This document shows positions 1-9,443 of a stretch of DNA of 64,000 bases, piece by piece. The DNA comes from Aquiflexum sp. TKW24L (GTDB lineage Bacteria > Bacteroidota > Bacteroidia > Cytophagales > Cyclobacteriaceae), in assembly GCF_023502205.1 (NCBI RefSeq), contig NZ_JAMFLG010000022.1:1-64000 (forward strand). The letters are read 5' to 3'. Every line of letters starts with the position of its first letter. Position 1 is the first letter of the stretch. Both the position numbers and the translations under genes were made by a program. The notes under the pieces are model-generated. The model saw only the letters and a list, made by a program, of their open reading frames with translations, was not told the DNA's origin and did not search any database.

Positions 1-3
1 ATT

Positions 4-2484
4 TTAAATCTTTTTCCTTTTAAAAAATTTCCAAACCTCTATCCAAAATACCCCAATCGAAGAAGCCAGAAATGAAAATAGCAGCATATTGAAACTTACG
101 CTTTCAAAATCAAAAACCTTCATGAAAGATGGAATGGTCAATATCAAGACCAAAAGGGCAAGTGAAATTCCCAATACAAGTGGAACAAGCTTATTGTTGT
201 AAGTCAAAGTTTTGAAGACAGAAAAATAAAATGACCTGTTGACGAGAGTCAGGAAGATATTGCTGAATACCAATGTTGAGAAAATCAAAGTCCGGACAGT
301 TGCTTCGCTATGGCCGGTTGTCATCAGGTAAAACCCAAATCCCAAACAGACTACCGTGATAGCCAATCCCTGAACCACACTCAAAGAAAGTTCTGACCAT
401 GAAAAGAAAGTATGCGACATAATCCGGGGTGGTTTGTTCATAGAATCCGGCTCGATCGGTTCATTCTCAAAAACGATGGAACAGGTCGGCCCCATGATCA
501 ATTCGAGAAAAATCACATGAATCGGAGTAAAAATCAGCATAAACTCCCATCCCAAAACCAATGGCAACAAAACAATCAGAATGATAGGGATATGGATAGA
601 AATGATGTATTGGATGGCTTTTTTGAGGTTTTCGTAGATTCTTCTCCCTAATGCTACTGCCTCAGTCATGTGTCCCAAGTCATCATCCATGAGTACCAAG
701 GCTGCGGCAGATTTGGCAACTTCGCTGCCTCGCTTTCCCATGGCAATACCGATATGGGCGGCTTTAAGCGCTGGGCCATCGTTGACTCCGTCTCCAGTCA
801 TGGCAACCACTTCCCCGTTTTGTTTGAGGGCCTCGACTACTTTGAGTTTAGCTACAGGAAACATCCGGGCGAAGACGTGGGTTTGTTGGACTTTTTGCAT
901 GAGCACTTCGACTTCCATCGCCATCACTTCATCTCCGGTCATGATGGCTCCATCAGATTTTAATCCTACCTGTGTGGCGATGGCCCCGGCAGTTTGGGGA
1001 TAGTCACCTGTTATCATTTTTACTTCGATTCCTGCTTTGTAAAAAGAATTCAGGACTTTCTCTATATTCTTTTTTGGAGGATCATAAAATGCCAACAAAC
1101 CCAAAAACTCAAATTCAAATTCCTGTTGGGTTTTGGGAAAGGCATTTATAGTCGGATCTGCTTTGCCTACCGCCAAAACCCTGAAACCTTTTTGGGTGAA
1201 TTGCTCCACATTTTCCAAAACAGTTTTCTTATCTGATTCCGACAATTTTGATTGATCCATCACTCCCTCCACAGAACCTTTGACTGCGATTACCTTTTCT
1301 CCGTTTTCCTTTTCAAAGATATGGGTCATGATCGGGGGCTTGCCTCCAAGGGCATATTCGTGGAGCATTTTTGCGGCTTTCCTTTGATCTTTTGGAGCCA
1401 CTTTTTCATAAAAAATATGGATGGATTTTTCCATCGGATCAAATGGCAGAATTTCTGAAGCCCAAAGAGCGTATTCCAAAGTAGGACTGAATTCGGGTTT
1501 ATCTTTAGTGAAATCCTGAAGGTTTCCTTTTTCGATATCAAAAATCGAACGAAGCTCCATCCTGTTTTCGGTCAATGTTCCGGTCTTATCAGTACAGATC
1601 ACAGTGGCTGCGCCGAGGGTTTCTACTGTATAAGGACTGCGGGTGATGACTTTGTTTTTGTAAAGGCGGTATGCACCAAGGGCCATAAAAGTGCTGAATG
1701 CGACGGGTATTTCCTCAGGCAAAATCGACATGGCCAAAGTCAATCCCTGAAGCAATGCATTGAGAAGGTCCTTGGAAATCATGTAATTGATCCCCCAAAC
1801 CAACAAAAATGCAATGCCACCAAAGCTGACCATATACTTGACAAAGCTCTTGATTTGGGTCTGTAGCGGAGTTTTGGTTTCTTCGATTTCCCCTAAGCTT
1901 GTTCCGATTTTTCCCAATTCTGTTTTTCTACCGATTGCCTGCACCTCTGCGACACAGTTGCCTGCATCCACCATTGTGCCTTGAAATATCAGTGGAGATT
2001 CAGAAAGGTGATCTTTGCTAATCGACAAAGATTCACCTGTCAGGATACTCTCATTGACAGAAAAATCATGGGCTTCAATGATTTTCCCGTCTGCTGGAAT
2101 CAGGTTTCCATCTTCCACCAGGATCAGGTCTTTGACGACGATTTCTTCTGTCGGGATTTTGACTATTTCATTGTTTCGGTAAACCTTAGCTTGGGGACTT
2201 GAAAGTTTCTTGAGGGCATTGACGGCATTGCGGCTTTTGTTTTCCTGAAAAATAGATATACCCGAAACCAATCCGATCGCCACCAACATGATGATACCTT
2301 CAGTCGTTTCACCTAGAATAAAGTAAATGGACGAGGCCACCAATAAAATGACAAACAGTGGTTCTTTGATTATTTCAAGCAAAATCCCCCAAATAGGATT
2401 TTTGGTTTTTTCACCTATGCTATTGCTTCCAAAAGCCTTGCGGTTTGCGATTACTTCCTGATCACTAAGGCCCTTGTATTCCAT
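4..2484 (-). CDS. P2-type cation-transporting ATPase
   Basis: This is an 826-residue P-type ATPase that would pump a cation across the inner membrane using ATP. The actuator motif TGES lies at residues 149-152, the phosphorylation motif DKTGTLTEN starts at D299, and the hinge motif GDGVNDGPAL is present further on. Transmembrane pairs flank the actuator domain and a C-terminal membrane block follows. The length and the M4 motif PEEIP (256-260) place it in the P2 group with Ca2+ pumps. However, M6 reads ELIMGPTCS around residue 660, where Ca2+ pumps have N-x-x-T-D, so the ion is uncertain. The stop codon falls at the window edge, so the gene is complete. It is transcribed alone, with a long gene-free stretch upstream. 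I am sure of the family but not of the substrate. Confidence 0.93.
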   Translation of the reverse strand: MEYKGLSDQEVIANRKAFGSNSIGEKTKNPIWGILLEIIKEPLFVILLVASSIYFILGETTEGIIMLVAIGLVSGISIFQENKSRNAVNALKKLSSPQAKVYRNNEIVKIPTEEIVVKDLILVEDGNLIPADGKIIEAHDFSVNESILTGESLSISKDHLSESPLIFQGTMVDAGNCVAEVQAIGRKTELGKIGTSLGEIEETKTPLQTQIKSFVKYMVSFGGIAFLLVWGINYMISKDLLNALLQGLTLAMSILPEEIPVAFSTFMALGAYRLYKNKVITRSPYTVETLGAATVICTDKTGTLTENRMELRSIFDIEKGNLQDFTKDKPEFSPTLEYALWASEILPFDPMEKSIHIFYEKVAPKDQRKAAKMLHEYALGGKPPIMTHIFEKENGEKVIAVKGSVEGVMDQSKLSESDKKTVLENVEQFTQKGFRVLAVGKADPTINAFPKTQQEFEFEFLGLLAFYDPPKKNIEKVLNSFYKAGIEVKMITGDYPQTAGAIATQVGLKSDGAIMTGDEVMAMEVEVLMQKVQQTHVFARMFPVAKLKVVEALKQNGEVVAMTGDGVNDGPALKAAHIGIAMGKRGSEVAKSAAALVLMDDDLGHMTEAVALGRRIYENLKKAIQYIISIHIPIILIVLLPLVLGWEFMLIFTPIHVIFLELIMGPTCSIVFENEPIEPDSMNKPPRIMSHTFFSWSELSLSVVQGLAITVVCLGFGFYLMTTGHSEATVRTLIFSTLVFSNIFLTLVNRSFYFSVFKTLTYNNKLVPLVLGISLALLVLILTIPSFMKVFDFESVSFNMLLFSFLASSIGVFWIEVWKFFKRKKI

Positions 2485-3394
2485 ATTATCTAAAAATCAA
2501 TGAGAATTCAATTTAATTATTAATGACTTATAAAGCAGAACAATTTTCATCGGAAAGTTCTCCCAGTGAAGTGTAGATTCACCAGTAGAGTAGAGCCGCT
2601 GCCAAAAACCTCATCGTCAAAAAAAGCAAAATTAAAATAATCGGATAGAATATAAATAATATTGTCCTGAGTTGATCACCTGTACATCTTCAGTCTTACG
2701 ATTGGCTTAAGAAAAACTTAAATAGCACTTAAAAGTATTGTAGAGATATTGTCCCACAGGATCTGATGAGGTAATAATTTAATCTTACCCCAAAGGAAAA
2801 AGAATGTATCACAATGTGCGCAAAGGAATTTGAAAATAGGGAATGCTAAATATTCATTTTTGGCTATTTTAATTAACAGCTTTCCAGAAATTCTGCATGA
2901 AATCCGAATACCAAGATAATGATTGGAATTAATTAAATATTAAGCTTGGAATAGGGTCCATTTTCAATCTTTTACCACTTTTTATTAAAATCCAATCTTT
3001 TTTGTGCTGATTTATTCGGTTCAGGGTTAAAAATTCACTCCAAATCAAAAATTTATATCGCAATTACTTATTAATGGATTAATAATGATTTGCTTGATTT
3101 AGAAAAATGTTAAAAATCAAGAAACTGGTTTCACTTTTATCTAATTTTTAATTAATTTTTGTTAAAAAAGAAAATGAAGGTTTGAAAATTAGGCATAAAA
3201 AAAGGAGTCTTTGTAAAAGACTCCAAGTGTGGGTTTATTTGTAACTGACTACAGCCGTATAAACTTTGGTAAATAGTAGACTTTTAAAGTTTTTTCGCTA
3301 CCAAAATTTTTTAAACTTAATAAAAGCATATCAAAAGACCATAAAAACCATAAAATATTTTTTAACAAAATTTTAACATCCAAATGATGTTTGG
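2485..3394. other. Gene-free AT-rich spacer (about 900 bp)
   Basis: This stretch separates the start of the P-type ATPase from the end of the AraC-type regulator. It is AT-rich with many A and T runs. I find no open frame with a coding look and no RNA gene. The only clear structure is the terminator hairpin at 3197-3224. A TAATTTTG match to the Bacteroidota -7 element at 2627-2634 on the minus strand could serve the ATPase, but no -33 element is properly spaced from it. Confidence 0.5.
3197..3224 (-). terminator. Rho-independent terminator of the AraC gene
   Basis: A perfect 9-bp stem (GGAGTCTTT paired with AAAGACTCC, 3204-3224) with a 3-nt loop is followed on the minus strand by seven T residues (3203-3197). 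It lies about 170 bp downstream of the AraC-type gene, in the right orientation to end that transcript. Confidence 0.75.
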
Positions 3395-4315
3395 TTATTT
3401 CTGTGTTAACTGAAATACCTTCGGCGTCACACCAAATTCATATTTAAAAGCCCTTATGAAATAGGTGATGTTATTGAAACCCGACATAAAACAAACTTCC
3501 TGGATCTGATAATTGGCAGCTTGGAGATATTGCCTGGCAAGTTTGAGTCTTTCCTTCAGGATATATTCCATTGGAGAAAGGCCAAGCTCTGTTTTGAAGG
3601 TTCTCGAAAAATGCGCTTTGCTCATACAGGCCTTTGAACTCAGGTCATCTAGGTTTAGATTTTCACGGATATTGGTTTTTATAAAATCAATGACATAGGC
3701 CATCCTATTTGAGGAAGCTAAGCTTTTATATGTTTTTTCCAACAAATCCCTAGCCTGGGTTTGAGAAAGCCTGATCAAAAGTTCTTTCAGAGCAAAAGAA
3801 GCAATAAGATCTTTTTCTTTAGACCTTTCCTTCACACCGATTCTGATAAACCTGTTGATGATTTCGGAGAGATCCTGGGTATTGATCAAGTGAAATCTGG
3901 AAAGATCCAAACCCCAATCCTTGGTCACTTCTTTTTCAGGCAGCCTTTCATTCAGAAGATTGAAGGTGTTTTCAATCATTTCTTTGGATATTGAAAGTGC
4001 GATACATTGAGTCGGGTTATCCCATTTTGCTTCAGGAAAATCAATTTTCATCACTTCATTGGGAGGGACAATGACCGATTCACCCGGCAGGTAGTCGAAT
4101 CCAGGCTTGTCAAAAAGATGCATGACCTTCTTCCCTTTGAGCATGGTGGTCAAGACAAGATCTCCAAAACTCAGGTTGACATTCTTTGCTTCTTGGTGGG
4201 TTTCAAAAATATTGAGTTCACAATCGTGCAAAGTATATGTAGTCCTGTTTTCCACAAGGGTTTTTAGGTCTTTTTCATTCCTCCAAGGCACTCCGGCGAT
4301 AAGGTTATTTTGCAT
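3395..4315 (-). CDS. AraC-family transcriptional regulator
   Basis: This 306-residue protein has a C-terminal AraC/XylS double helix-turn-helix (about residues 205-305), with the typical MAYVIDFIKTNI entry, the SKAHFSRTFK first recognition helix and the late segment GFNNITYFIRAFKYEFG-TP. The N-terminal half looks like a sensory domain (PGESVIVPPNEVMKIDFP, then KWDNPTQCIALSI), resembling AraC_N or cupin-type effector domains; the effector cannot be read off. An upstream TTG at 4357 would add 14 residues, but the ATG at 4315 is preferred. The gene is divergent from the aldehyde dehydrogenase, and this regulator-enzyme-DUF779 set recurs in other bacteria, so control of the dehydrogenase is the likely job (inference). 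Confidence 0.9.
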   Translation of the reverse strand: MQNNLIAGVPWRNEKDLKTLVENRTTYTLHDCELNIFETHQEAKNVNLSFGDLVLTTMLKGKKVMHLFDKPGFDYLPGESVIVPPNEVMKIDFPEAKWDNPTQCIALSISKEMIENTFNLLNERLPEKEVTKDWGLDLSRFHLINTQDLSEIINRFIRIGVKERSKEKDLIASFALKELLIRLSQTQARDLLEKTYKSLASSNRMAYVIDFIKTNIRENLNLDDLSSKACMSKAHFSRTFKTELGLSPMEYILKERLKLARQYLQAANYQIQEVCFMSGFNNITYFIRAFKYEFGVTPKVFQLTQK

Positions 4316-4405
4316 TTTTGGGTATTTTGGGTATAGCTTAAAGTTAGTAATTATCAAGGATTTACAAAAGCCCTCCTTAAGACCTAACGGAAAAATAACA
4401 GTTAT

Positions 4406-4418
4406 ACTATCCTATAGT
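4406..4418. promoter_or_regulatory. Candidate operator in the AraC/ALDH divergent region
   Basis: A small inverted repeat ACTAT-CCT-ATAGT sits between the divergent regulator and aldehyde dehydrogenase genes, about 125 bp before the dehydrogenase start. Its position fits a regulator binding site, but a 5-bp palindrome in AT-rich DNA may be chance. Confidence 0.2.
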
Positions 4419-4511
4419 TTAAGGAAAAGGCGATTTTATGTATTCGGAAAATTTGTCATGTAAAGTGGAAACTTTGATGCGATAGGTGGATTTTTTTGAT
4501 AAAATATTGGG

Positions 4512-4519
4512 TAAATTTG
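4512..4519 (+). promoter_or_regulatory. Putative -7 element of the aldehyde dehydrogenase promoter
   Basis: TAAATTTG matches the Bacteroidota -7 consensus TAnnTTTG, 24 bp before the aldehyde dehydrogenase ATG. No TTTG element sits at the usual 19-21 bp spacing, as might be expected for a promoter that needs an AraC-type activator. Confidence 0.4.
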
Positions 4520-4543
4520 AACTAATCCAAAATAATCTAAATC

Positions 4544-6070
4544 ATGACAACATTAACATTATCAGAAGCTAAGCCTGTAGAAAGGCCTCACATCAAAGAA
4601 AAGTATGACCACTTTATTGGTGGTAAATGGGTAGCTCCTTCCTCAGGGGAGTATTTTGATAACATCTCGCCGATTGACGGCAAGGTATTTTCCAAAGCTG
4701 CAAGAGGCAACAAAGCTGATATCGAATTGGCCTTGGATGCGGCACATGCTGCATTTCCCTCTTGGTCCAAAACTTCAGTGGCAGTAAGAAGTAAATTGTT
4801 GAACAAAATAGCCGATGTCATAGAGGAGAATCTAGAAATGTTGGCAAGAATAGAAACCATTGACAACGGAAAAGCCCTTAGGGAAAGCCGTGCAGCTGAT
4901 TTGCCATTGGTTATAGATCACTTCCGGTACTTTGCAAGTGTGATCCGTGCGGATGAAAGTTCCATTTCTGAGCATGACGAGCATACGGTCAGCATTGCAT
5001 TGCACGAACCACTTGGCGTCGTAGCCCAAATTATTCCATGGAACTTCCCTCTTCTAATGGCAACATGGAAAATTGCCCCTGCCCTAGCAGCTGGATGCTG
5101 TACTGTCGTGAAGCCTGCCGAACAAACCCCAACCAGCATCATGGTGCTGATGGAATTGATCGGGGATATCCTTCCTCCGGGAGTACTGAATATCGTAACC
5201 GGATTTGGAGTCGAGGCCGGAAAACCTCTTGCTTCCTCCAATAGGGTTGCCAAAGTTTCCTTTACCGGAGAGACGACCACTGGAAGGTTGATTATGCAAT
5301 ACGCTTCCGAAAACCTTGTCCCTGTCACCATGGAGCTTGGAGGAAAATCCCCCAATATCTTTATGAAATCTGTGGCTGATGCAGATGATGATTTCTTTGA
5401 CAAAGCCGTGGAAGGTGCAGTGTTATTTGCGCTAAACCAAGGAGAGGTTTGCACCTGTCCATCCAGAATCTTGGTTCATGAAGACATCTATGATGTATTT
5501 ATGGAAAAGGTTATAGAACGAACCAAAGCCATCAAAATGGGACATCCTCTCGCTGAAGATACCATGATGGGTGCGCAGGCTTCCAATGACCAATTTGAAA
5601 AAATCCTATCATACCTAGACATCGGCAAGCAAGAAGGTGCAGAAGTTCTTTGCGGTGGTGACAAAGCGTCACTGAATTCTGGATTGGAAAATGGCTACTA
5701 TATCCAGCCGACGATCTTCAAGGGACATAATAAAATGAGGATCTTCCAAGAGGAGATTTTCGGCCCCGTAGTTTCGGTGACTACTTTCAAGACTACCGAA
5801 GAAGCCATTGCCATCGCAAATGATACCATGTACGGATTGGGAGCGGGACTTTGGTCTCGAGATGCCCATGAACTTTATCAAATTCCAAGAGCCATTTTGG
5901 CAGGACGTGTTTGGGTCAATTGCTACCATGCTTATCCGGCACATGCACCTTTTGGAGGGTACAAAAAGTCAGGTTTTGGAAGAGAGAATCACCTGATGAT
6001 GCTCAACCATTATCGTCAGACCAAAAACATGCTGATTTCTTACGATAAGAAAAAACTCGGCTTCTTTTGA
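4544..6070 (+). CDS. NAD(P)-dependent aldehyde dehydrogenase
   Basis: This 508-residue enzyme would oxidise an aldehyde to the carboxylic acid in the cytoplasm. The ALDH-superfamily marks are clear: the cofactor-site segment IIPWNFP near 163-169, the catalytic Glu in MELGGKSPN (E264), the catalytic Cys in GEVCTCPSR (C303), and the C-terminal [13 protein letters not shown]. Length and motifs match the ExaC/AldA-like acetaldehyde dehydrogenase group that is often next to DUF779. A strong terminator follows the gene before the DUF779 gene. The substrate is probably acetaldehyde or a short aliphatic aldehyde, by context and family, not shown by sequence. Confidence 0.95.
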   Translation: MTTLTLSEAKPVERPHIKEKYDHFIGGKWVAPSSGEYFDNISPIDGKVFSKAARGNKADIELALDAAHAAFPSWSKTSVAVRSKLLNKIADVIEENLEMLARIETIDNGKALRESRAADLPLVIDHFRYFASVIRADESSISEHDEHTVSIALHEPLGVVAQIIPWNFPLLMATWKIAPALAAGCCTVVKPAEQTPTSIMVLMELIGDILPPGVLNIVTGFGVEAGKPLASSNRVAKVSFTGETTTGRLIMQYASENLVPVTMELGGKSPNIFMKSVADADDDFFDKAVEGAVLFALNQGEVCTCPSRILVHEDIYDVFMEKVIERTKAIKMGHPLAEDTMMGAQASNDQFEKILSYLDIGKQEGAEVLCGGDKASLNSGLENGYYIQPTIFKGHNKMRIFQEEIFGPVVSVTTFKTTEEAIAIANDTMYGLGAGLWSRDAHELYQIPRAILAGRVWVNCYHAYPAHAPFGGYKKSGFGRENHLMMLNHYRQTKNMLISYDKKKLGFF

Positions 6071-6080
6071 GAAGATGATA

Positions 6081-6118
6081 GACGTGAGATTTGAGACGTG
6101 AGATTTGAGACGTGAGAT
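6081..6118. repeat. 14-bp tandem repeat GACGTGAGATTTGA (2.7 copies)
   Basis: Two full copies and one partial copy of GACGTGAGATTTGA lie between the aldehyde dehydrogenase stop and its terminator. The same word, reverse-complemented, recurs at about 13731-13766, so it belongs to a dispersed intergenic repeat family. Confidence 0.8.
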
Positions 6119-6133
6119 AAAAGGCGTTAAGTT

Positions 6134-6173
6134 TGAGAAGTTTCCTTAAATCGGGGAAACTTCTCATTTTTTT
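6134..6173 (+). terminator. Rho-independent terminator after aldehyde dehydrogenase
   Basis: A perfect 12-bp stem (TGAGAAGTTTCC at 6134-6145 with GGAAACTTCTCA at 6155-6166) has a 9-nt loop and is followed by seven T residues. It should separate most dehydrogenase transcripts from the DUF779 gene downstream. Confidence 0.85.
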
Positions 6174-6230
6174 AATCTATTGAAAAGGCAAAGTAGATAT
6201 TCCACCAAAACCACAAAAACCAATATAAAT

Positions 6231-6626
6231 ATGAACAATTTACCAAGAGTACTGATTACCAAGGCCGCCATGGATGTCATTGACACTTTGCGCAGGCGAT
6301 TTGGAACTGACCTGATGTTTCACCAAAGCGGAGGCTGCTGTGATGGATCCTCTCCGATGTGCTTCGAAAAAGGGGATTTCAAAGTTGGTGGAAGTGATAT
6401 TTGGATGGGTGAAGTATATGGTTGCGACTTTTTTATGAGTGCGGATCAGTTTGAATATTGGAAACACACAGAACTCACTTTGGATGTAACTCCCGGCAGA
6501 GGCAGCAGCTTCTCTATCGAAATACCTATGGGAATAAGGTTTATGATCCGATTCAGACTTTTCACCATGGAAGAATTCCAAAATTTGATTCCGACCAAAA
6601 CAGGAGAAGAGGTTCTGGAAAGTTGA
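6231..6626 (+). CDS. DUF779 family protein
   Basis: This 131-residue protein belongs to DUF779, a small family repeatedly encoded beside aldehyde dehydrogenases; its biochemical role is not established. Conserved features visible are the Cys-rich segment GGCCDGSSPMCF (about residues 37-48) and the YWKHTELTLDV stretch, which suggest metal or thiol chemistry (inference). The frame stays open upstream to a TTG at 6180, but the ATG at 6231 follows the typical AT-rich leader and begins the conserved region, so it is preferred. The gene lies just beyond the dehydrogenase terminator and may need read-through or its own promoter. Confidence 0.85.
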   Translation: MNNLPRVLITKAAMDVIDTLRRRFGTDLMFHQSGGCCDGSSPMCFEKGDFKVGGSDIWMGEVYGCDFFMSADQFEYWKHTELTLDVTPGRGSSFSIEIPMGIRFMIRFRLFTMEEFQNLIPTKTGEEVLES

Positions 6627-6677
6627 TTTTTACAATTCCTATTTTTCATTATCTTCATAGCGAAACCACTAATTCCT

Positions 6678-7838
6678 ATGAAAAAAGCATTAATTGTGTT
6701 TATCAGTCTCTTTTTGATCTATTGGATTGCAACAATGGTGGTGCCGGCCAAAATTGAAAAAAAAGGAAACCCAGTCAAAAACCTCCCCCCATACAAAGTT
6801 TCGGCAGAAGCACAGGCACTTTTCAACTCCTTTGATTTTGTGGCGGACCTCCATTGTGACGCATTGCTTTGGGGGAGAAACCTGACCAAAAAATCAGACT
6901 TCGGTCATGTGGATTTCCCTAGGATGCAGGAAGGAAATGTTGCCATGCAGGTATTCACCGTCGTGTCCAAATCGCCCAAGGGCCAAAATATGGAAGTCAA
7001 CAGTAGTGATGCTACTGACAATATCACCCTACTCAATATCGCCCAGGGCAGACCGTTTTCTAACTGGTTTAGCCTCATGAAACGGACCTTATACCAATCT
7101 GCCAAACTGGAAGAATTTTCTAATGACTTTGATGGGAAATTTATTGTCATCAAATCCAAGGAAGATGTAAGACAAATTGCAGAATTGAGAAAAACAGACA
7201 AAAATATCATTGGAGGACTTCTTGGAATCGAAGGAGGACATGCCTTGGAAGGAAAAATAGAGAACCTGGATAAGGCCTATGACGCAGGAGTCAGGCTCAT
7301 TGGGCCTTCCCATTTTTTTGACAATGAACTTGGAGGCTCTGCCCATGGCATGAGCGGGGAAGGTTTGACAGATTTTGGCAAGGCAGTGGTCAACAGGATG
7401 AATGAACTGAACATGGTCATTGATTTGGCGCATGCTTCTCCCAAGATGTTTGATGATGTTTTGGAATTATCCGCCAAGCCGGTGATGGTTTCCCATACCG
7501 GGATTAGGGCTGTCCTCAATTCTCCCCGCAACCTATCAGATGATCAGATCAGAAGGCTCGCTGTCAAAGGTGGAATAATTGGGATTGCTTTTTTTGACAT
7601 GGCTGTGGGTGCCGATGAGCTTAAAGGAATCGTTGCGTGCATGAAGCGTGTCAAAAACCTTGTCGGAATCGAACATGTTGCGCTTGGGTCAGATTATGAC
7701 GGAAATGTGGGCGTACCCTTTGACATTACAGGATTGCCTCTCATCGTTGAGGCCCTGATGCAGGATGGTTTTTCAAATGAAGAAATCAAGGCCATCATGG
7801 GCGAAAATGTCAAAAGATTTTTGTTAGAAAACCTGTAA
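6678..7838 (+). CDS. Membrane dipeptidase (peptidase family M19)
   Basis: This 386-residue metallopeptidase of the M19 renal-dipeptidase family would hydrolyse dipeptides. An N-terminal hydrophobic segment (about residues 4-22) serves as signal peptide or anchor, so it should act outside the cytoplasm. Zinc ligands of the family are visible: the H-x-D pair in DLHCDALLW (H59, D61), the bridging Glu region GIEGGHAL, and the later histidines in GPSHFFDN, DLAHAS and VSHTG. The C-terminal GSDYDGNVG segment is typical. It is followed at a 38-bp gap by the VIT-type transporter. Family assignment is firm and the physiological substrate is unknown. Confidence 0.93.
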   Translation: MKKALIVFISLFLIYWIATMVVPAKIEKKGNPVKNLPPYKVSAEAQALFNSFDFVADLHCDALLWGRNLTKKSDFGHVDFPRMQEGNVAMQVFTVVSKSPKGQNMEVNSSDATDNITLLNIAQGRPFSNWFSLMKRTLYQSAKLEEFSNDFDGKFIVIKSKEDVRQIAELRKTDKNIIGGLLGIEGGHALEGKIENLDKAYDAGVRLIGPSHFFDNELGGSAHGMSGEGLTDFGKAVVNRMNELNMVIDLAHASPKMFDDVLELSAKPVMVSHTGIRAVLNSPRNLSDDQIRRLAVKGGIIGIAFFDMAVGADELKGIVACMKRVKNLVGIEHVALGSDYDGNVGVPFDITGLPLIVEALMQDGFSNEEIKAIMGENVKRFLLENL

Positions 7839-7876
7839 AGTGTTTTTAAATACCGCCAGATTTTAAATACCTGTAT

Positions 7877-8605
7877 ATGTCGGAAGCCAAAATCCATCAG
7901 GAAATCAGTTTTGCAGGAAATATCCAAAAATATCTCCGTGAGTTTGTTTATGGAGGCATAGACGGGGCAGTCACTACTTTTGCTGTGGTGGCAGGTGCCG
8001 TAGGCGCAGACTTAGATGCCTCTATCATCATTATACTGGGCTTTGCCAATCTCCTAGCGGACGGCTTCTCCATGTCTGTTGGAGCCTATCTTTCTGCCAA
8101 ATCTGAAAAAGAAAACTATAAAAAACACAAAGACATCGAATATTGGGAAGTGGACAACCTTCCCGAAAAAGAAAGACAGGAAGTAGAGGATATATACCGG
8201 GAAAAAGGGTTTGAAGGAGAGCTTCTGGAAAAAGTCGTTGATGTCATCGTGGCTGACAAGGACCGATGGGTAAACGAAATGATGAAGGATGAACTCAATA
8301 TGATAGAGGACACCAAAAGTCCATTCAAAATCGGAATGGCAACCTTGATTTCTTTTATCATAGTTGGATTTATTCCGCTGATGGTCTACCTGTATGACCT
8401 TTTTTGGGTGGTTACGATTGACCTTTTCCTTTGGACGAGTATTTTTACCGGTATGGCGTTTTTGGCAGTCGGATGGTTAAAAAGTTTCGTCAATCAAACC
8501 AATGTTCTCAAAAGCATTTCGGAAACACTCCTTTTGGGGTTCTTGGCTGCTTTGGTGGCTTATTATGTAGGTGACTTTTTAGAGTCTTTAATTGCAAATG
8601 CTTAG
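7877..8605 (+). CDS. VIT1/CCC1-type transporter
   Basis: This 242-residue membrane protein belongs to the VIT1/CCC1 family of Fe2+/Mn2+ transporters. The family signature is at the N-terminus (REFVYGGIDGAVTTFAVVAG) with the LADGFSMSVGAYLS helix and KSE following. A charged cytoplasmic loop rich in Glu and Asp (about residues 85-145) corresponds to the metal-binding domain in plant VIT1. Three further hydrophobic segments complete the fold. The stop codon abuts the ATG of the DUF5995 gene, so the two are translationally coupled. Iron or manganese export is the family expectation. Confidence 0.92.
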   Translation: MSEAKIHQEISFAGNIQKYLREFVYGGIDGAVTTFAVVAGAVGADLDASIIIILGFANLLADGFSMSVGAYLSAKSEKENYKKHKDIEYWEVDNLPEKERQEVEDIYREKGFEGELLEKVVDVIVADKDRWVNEMMKDELNMIEDTKSPFKIGMATLISFIIVGFIPLMVYLYDLFWVVTIDLFLWTSIFTGMAFLAVGWLKSFVNQTNVLKSISETLLLGFLAALVAYYVGDFLESLIANA

Positions 8606-9370
8606 ATGAAAACCATTGATGAGGTAATCGCCCGGATGGATCAGATCGTTGCTGAATGCAAAAGCAAAAGCAGTAGAATCGGGTATTTTGCAATCCTATA
8701 CAGACAGGTGACTATCAGGATCAAAAACGGAATTCTCAATTCTGAATTTGAGGACAATCCAAGAATGGAAAAGCTCGATGTCCTATTCGCCAAACGTTTT
8801 ATCGATGCTTATGACACCTATCAATCCGGCCAAAAGCCGACAGCGAGTTGGATTCATGCCTTCAAAGCGGCCGAGTCATCCAAGCATCTTGTGCTGCAAC
8901 ACTTGCTTTTGGGAATCAATTCACACATCAATCTTGACCTTGGTATAGCTGCGGTAGAAACCATAGACGGCGGTGACTTGATTTCACTTCAAAACGATTT
9001 CAACAAAATCAATGCGGTATTAGCCGAATTGGTAGATAGTGTCAAAAGCAACGTCGGCACCATGTCGCCATTCTTCCATACGATTATCAGATTTGCCAAG
9101 GGAAAAGAAGAGATCCTCGTGAACTTTAGCATCAAACTCGCGAGAGACGGCGCTTGGAGATTTGCCAGAAAGTACCAAACTGCCGAGGACAAAGCAGACT
9201 GCATTCAAAAAAGAGACAAAGCCATCGCAATACTCGCAAAAGGCCTGACGAATCCGGGAATCAAACTCCGAATGTGGGTTTGGCTGATCGGATTGGCAGA
9301 ATGGAAGTCGGTCCCAGAAATCATGGAACAGCTAAATATGGCAGCAGAGGCTACAATTCCAGTCACTTAA
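8606..9370 (+). CDS. DUF5995 family protein
   Basis: This 254-residue, mostly helical protein has no signal peptide. It matches DUF5995, recognised from the early FAILYRQVTIRIKNGI segment, the SWIHAFKAAE region and the hallmark HLLLGINSHINLDL (about 94-107). The histidines in that segment could bind metal, but no function is established for the family. Its start codon directly follows the stop of the VIT-type transporter with zero spacing, which suggests co-expression and perhaps a shared role in metal or stress physiology (inference). Confidence 0.8.
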   Translation: MKTIDEVIARMDQIVAECKSKSSRIGYFAILYRQVTIRIKNGILNSEFEDNPRMEKLDVLFAKRFIDAYDTYQSGQKPTASWIHAFKAAESSKHLVLQHLLLGINSHINLDLGIAAVETIDGGDLISLQNDFNKINAVLAELVDSVKSNVGTMSPFFHTIIRFAKGKEEILVNFSIKLARDGAWRFARKYQTAEDKADCIQKRDKAIAILAKGLTNPGIKLRMWVWLIGLAEWKSVPEIMEQLNMAAEATIPVT

Positions 9371-9443
9371 TTCCTGCATTGGTGTAAATGGAAAAACATT
9401 TTTAATGGGTGTCGGTATAAGAATTAAATCCATAGATTCTATT

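Noticed and set aside
4918-5454. 178-codon antisense frame inside the aldehyde dehydrogenase gene
   Set aside because: It is the mirror of a strongly conserved coding gene; its protein has no features of its own and the sense gene is certain.
6081-6118. Possible CRISPR or satellite start
   Set aside because: The unit is a perfect 14-bp tandem without spacers and fits the dispersed word-repeat family instead.
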